DNA from: Pseudoalteromonas sp. GCY
GTDB taxonomy: Bacteria; Pseudomonadota; Gammaproteobacteria; Enterobacterales; Alteromonadaceae
NCBI RefSeq assembly: GCF_016695175.1
Contig: NZ_CP068023.1
Coordinates: 112,501 to 176,500 of the forward strand
Direction: 5' to 3'
Length of the DNA: 64,000 bases
Below, in pieces: positions 61,628-64,000 of the stretch. Below the pieces are notes generated by a model. The model ran no database searches, was not told where the DNA came from, and worked only from the letters and a program-made list of their open reading frames with translations. How positions within the stretch are numbered: the first letter of the stretch is position 1; each line of letters opens with the position of its first letter. The position numbers and the translations under genes are program-made.

Positions 61628-62971
61628 ATGACAGCAAAACAATGGTTCAGTTGGCATAGTTTAAGCGGTGTGTGGTTCGGCTTGCTATTGTTCGTGATCT
61701 GTTGGACAGGGGCATTTGCGACCATTTCTTACGAATTAGATTGGCTATTCGATGACACGGTGAGAGCGGCAGAAAGTAGTCCACAAGTCAGTTTAGCGAG
61801 TGCTTACGAGAAGGTTCAAGAAGCCTACCCAGACGCACGAATAGGGATTGCGTTTGCGGGTTTGGAAAGCCATTTTGCTCACGATTTCGTGGTCCGCTTG
61901 CCGGATAATCCATGGCAGCATATTTACGTTGATCCTTACACTGGAAATATACAGGGGAAAACGAGCTTTTTGAATATTCAGCGGTTTTTCCGAGATTTCC
62001 ATATGCATTTTTTTGGTGTGTTCGACAGCATTGTGTCTTATTACTTGGTTTTGCTATTTGCCATTCCGCTATGCGTATCCACGATTAGTGCTTTGTATTT
62101 GTATCGAGGCTGGTGGAAAAAGTTTTTTACGCTAAAGCTTAGCGGCGATACTCGCGCTAAGGTCGCAAGCTCACACAAATTAGCTGGAGTATGGAGTTTG
62201 TGGTTAGCAGTGGTGATTGCAATAACCAGTATGTGGTACTTGTTTGAGTTTGTCAGAATGGACTTGGCTGATGGTAAAACTGCGTTTACTGATGTTGGTG
62301 ATTTTGCTGTGAACCCCTTACCTGCATTGCAACCACAAGATAAGCCTCAGCTCTCTGTTGTGGCGCTTGCTGCAAAAGTCAGAGAAGCGAGACCAGATCT
62401 GGAAATTAGAGCGATTAGATATTCCGGAGGGTATTTTTATGTTGAAGGCCAATCCAGTGACTTATTGGTTAGGGACAGAGCAAATAAGGTGTATGTGAAT
62501 CCCTATACTGGGGAAGTCGTATATAGCCAAACTGCGTCTAGTCAGGGAATATATTGGCGTTTATCTGATACCGCGGATCCTTTGCATTTTGGTAATTTTG
62601 CCGGCATATGGGTAAAAATATTGTGGTGCATCTTTGGGGTTGTACTTTCATTTTTGGTGCTTAGCGGTACCTATATGTATGTTAAACGCCAGCTCAAGCT
62701 GCGCCGAAAAGAAGATCTACGAGGCGTGAAAGCTTCTTTGGTTTTTAGTTTAAGCCTTTTGGTATGTGTTGCTTACTACGCCTATCAAACGCTTATGAAC
62801 TATGGAGTCGCAGGCCAGTTTCCTGTGCTACCAACAGGTTCGGTGCTGTTTTTATCGATTTGGACGTTAGTCACGTGCTTTATCATTGTTGTATGGGGAG
62901 GCGCGTTACTTAACTTATGTCGCGAAGCAACGCTTATTAGTAAACCTAAAGTGTCGCACCACCATCTATAG
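61628..62971 (+). CDS. PepSY-associated inner-membrane protein
   Basis: 447 residues; AGGAG nine bases upstream. Hydrophobic segments lie near 15-35, 140-165, 190-215, 335-360, 380-400 and 415-435, with PepSY-type periplasmic regions containing HIYVDPYTGNIQG and KVYVNPYTGEVVY. Conserved membrane His residues (HSLSGVW, FHMHFFG, HKLAGVW) resemble those proposed to bind haem in FoxB/PiuB-like ferrisiderophore reductases. It probably helps to release iron from the siderophore at the inner membrane. Its end overlaps the end of the opposing dehydrogenase gene by 26 bases. Confidence 0.85.
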   Translation: MTAKQWFSWHSLSGVWFGLLLFVICWTGAFATISYELDWLFDDTVRAAESSPQVSLASAYEKVQEAYPDARIGIAFAGLESHFAHDFVVRLPDNPWQHIYVDPYTGNIQGKTSFLNIQRFFRDFHMHFFGVFDSIVSYYLVLLFAIPLCVSTISALYLYRGWWKKFFTLKLSGDTRAKVASSHKLAGVWSLWLAVVIAITSMWYLFEFVRMDLADGKTAFTDVGDFAVNPLPALQPQDKPQLSVVALAAKVREARPDLEIRAIRYSGGYFYVEGQSSDLLVRDRANKVYVNPYTGEVVYSQTASSQGIYWRLSDTADPLHFGNFAGIWVKILWCIFGVVLSFLVLSGTYMYVKRQLKLRRKEDLRGVKASLVFSLSLLVCVAYYAYQTLMNYGVAGQFPVLPTGSVLFLSIWTLVTCFIIVVWGGALLNLCREATLISKPKVSHHHL

Positions 62972-63710
62972 TGATCACTTGCATGGTGGTATGTGAGCTT
63001 AGGGATGAGGCATAAAATAGCACCGAGTGGGCGATTTCTTCAGGGGTTGCCAGTTTTTGCAATGGGATCCCAAGTTTATATTGGCTAGGAAACCCTTTGA
63101 TCACTTGCTCTGCACCTGAGCTATCTCGCCACATACCAGTTTGCATTGGCGTTAACGTAGAGCCTGGAGCAATCACATTAGCGCGTATGCCATATTCAGC
63201 CAATTCTAACCCTGCTGTAAGGGTTAATTGGGTTGAGGCTGATTTCGACGCGCAATAGGCTGCCATATTTTGGCGGGGCGTATGGCTCGCATTGGAGCTA
63301 ACCGTCACTATGCTGCCACTACGTTGCTGTTTGAAATGAGTTGCACAAGACTTCAGGAAAACAAATACGGCGCCAGCGTTAACATGCTGGCAGTGCTGCC
63401 ACTGCTCAAGTGATAATGTCTCTAGCGCGCCAAGTTCGAGTACGCCCGCAACATTAATTAAGCTATATGGAGCGAGGTCTTGCTGTACTAATGCTGCCAG
63501 CGTATGCTCCAATGTTGCGAGGTCTGCTAAATTACAGTGTATGGCTTTAAATAGCGGTTCTGTAGTTGCAAACTGCTTATCGAAACCCACGACACGAGCG
63601 CCTAGCTGCGCAAATTTCTTTGCGACACCGAGTCCTATGCCTTGTCCTGCACCAGTCACCCAAACAATTTTGTTGTGATACTCTTGCTGGAGGCTGTCAT
63701 CGAAGCACAT
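62946..63710 (-). CDS. entA: 2,3-dihydro-2,3-dihydroxybenzoate dehydrogenase
   Basis: 254 residues; GAGGAA eight bases before ATG. Short-chain dehydrogenase with GAGQGIG, the NVAGVL segment, catalytic Ser and YxxxK (AYCASKSA). Features beyond the general family fit EntA/DhbA/VibA: GIRANVIAPGSTLTPMQ, FPSQYKLGIPLQKLATPEEIA, and the C-terminus VITIDGGATL. It would make 2,3-dihydroxybenzoate, the catechol of this siderophore. Its start overlaps the upstream gene by 14 bases, so both belong to a minus-strand catechol operon that continues outside the window. Confidence 0.9.
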   Translation of the reverse strand: MCFDDSLQQEYHNKIVWVTGAGQGIGLGVAKKFAQLGARVVGFDKQFATTEPLFKAIHCNLADLATLEHTLAALVQQDLAPYSLINVAGVLELGALETLSLEQWQHCQHVNAGAVFVFLKSCATHFKQQRSGSIVTVSSNASHTPRQNMAAYCASKSASTQLTLTAGLELAEYGIRANVIAPGSTLTPMQTGMWRDSSGAEQVIKGFPSQYKLGIPLQKLATPEEIAHSVLFYASSLSSHTTMQVITIDGGATL

Positions 63711-64000
63711 TGTTCATTTCCTCTATGACGGAGAGATAAGGCAAAGACGGTGTGTCCGACCAGACATTAGCAGCTTCCTGCATTGCTTCTGCAATAGATA
63801 CAACCAGCTCTGGGGAGTACCTTGCTGGATTGTAATCAATATCAAACTGCACGGGATCATCACCATTTAAATAAATTTGCAGCATAAAGTCGTCCGTCGT
63901 TCCAGCACTAAGAATATGGCTGCGACTTTTGACTTCGCCATAGCGTGGGTGGCTAGTAAAGGGCAAAATATTTACTGTCGGGCCGCTAACTTCAATCGCT
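63697..64000 (-). CDS. DHB-type condensation domain protein, C-terminal part (VibH-like)
   Basis: About 100 residues are visible; the frame is open to the window edge and an internal TTG is not a start. The segment GPTVNILPF followed by SHILSAGTTDD and FDIDYNPARYS matches the C-terminal part of condensation domains that use aryl donors, as in EntF, VibF and VibH. The protein ends right after this domain, with no adenylation domain, so it could be a free-standing amide synthase like VibH, which joins dihydroxybenzoate to a free amine. It overlaps entA by 14 bases. Confidence 0.7.
   Translation of the reverse strand, partial: AIEVSGPTVNILPFTSHPRYGEVKSRSHILSAGTTDDFMLQIYLNGDDPVQFDIDYNPARYSPELVVSIAEAMQEAANVWSDTPSLPYLSVIEEMNNVLR

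Overview
The window looks like a chromosomal segment of a marine gammaproteobacterium, most probably Pseudoalteromonas or a close relative. Supports are the FabR/acyl-CoA desaturase pair with a classic FabR palindrome, a leuABCD operon behind a leucine-rich leader peptide, a chitin-binding GH18 chitinase, a GH97 alpha-glucosidase, and Pseudomonas-like REP palindromes behind an rRNA operon. The genus is inferred from these features; no database was searched.

Layout. 1-2.1 kb: 3' end of a 23S rRNA gene, a 5S rRNA gene, its terminator, and a decaying tandem array of terminator-plus-REP units. 2.1-14.6 kb: ordinary accessory and housekeeping genes (AraC regulator with MFS transporter, S24-type repressor, chitinase, a tiny Cys-rich GG-leader peptide, GH97 enzyme, cupredoxin/beta-barrel pair, sthA, desaturase, fabR). 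14.8-19.6 kb: leuL attenuator and leuABCD. 19.6-21.3 kb: small envelope or unknown genes and a MITE-like repeat. 21.4-64 kb: one large iron-regulated siderophore locus running off the right edge.

The siderophore locus is the main content. A Fur-box-controlled ECF sigma factor (PvdS/FecI type) is followed by an MbtH protein, a fatty-acyl-AMP-ligase NRPS, a KS-AT-KR-ACP polyketide synthase, a PvdQ-like N-terminal-nucleophile acylase, a TonB receptor, two large NRPSs that each end in an unpaired condensation domain, a SyrP-like aspartyl beta-hydroxylase, an Asp-loading NRPS with a dead condensation domain, a Gly-loading NRPS with thioesterase, a second TonB receptor, and a PepSY membrane protein. 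On the opposite strand lie an EntA-type dehydrogenase and the end of a DHB-type condensation protein. Adenylation codes read by hand give: basic amino acid (Lys-like), Asn/Asp, basic, basic, Asp, Gly.

How the genes may work together (inference). The line could start on a fatty acid, add Lys and extend it with malonate to a 4,8-diamino-3-hydroxyoctanoyl unit, add Asn/Asp, then beta-hydroxy-Asp, two basic residues (the first epimerised), a second beta-hydroxy-Asp and Gly, and release by the thioesterase. The acylase would remove the fatty acid in the periplasm, and a 2,3-dihydroxybenzoyl group would cap an amine. This is the iron-binding set (one catechol plus two beta-hydroxyaspartates) known from alterobactin-type siderophores of Pseudoalteromonas. 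Seven intact condensation domains against six adenylation modules suggest that the single Asp module is used twice in trans. Boxes matching TAAAT-N16-CGTC precede four transcription units, so the sigma factor probably controls the cluster.
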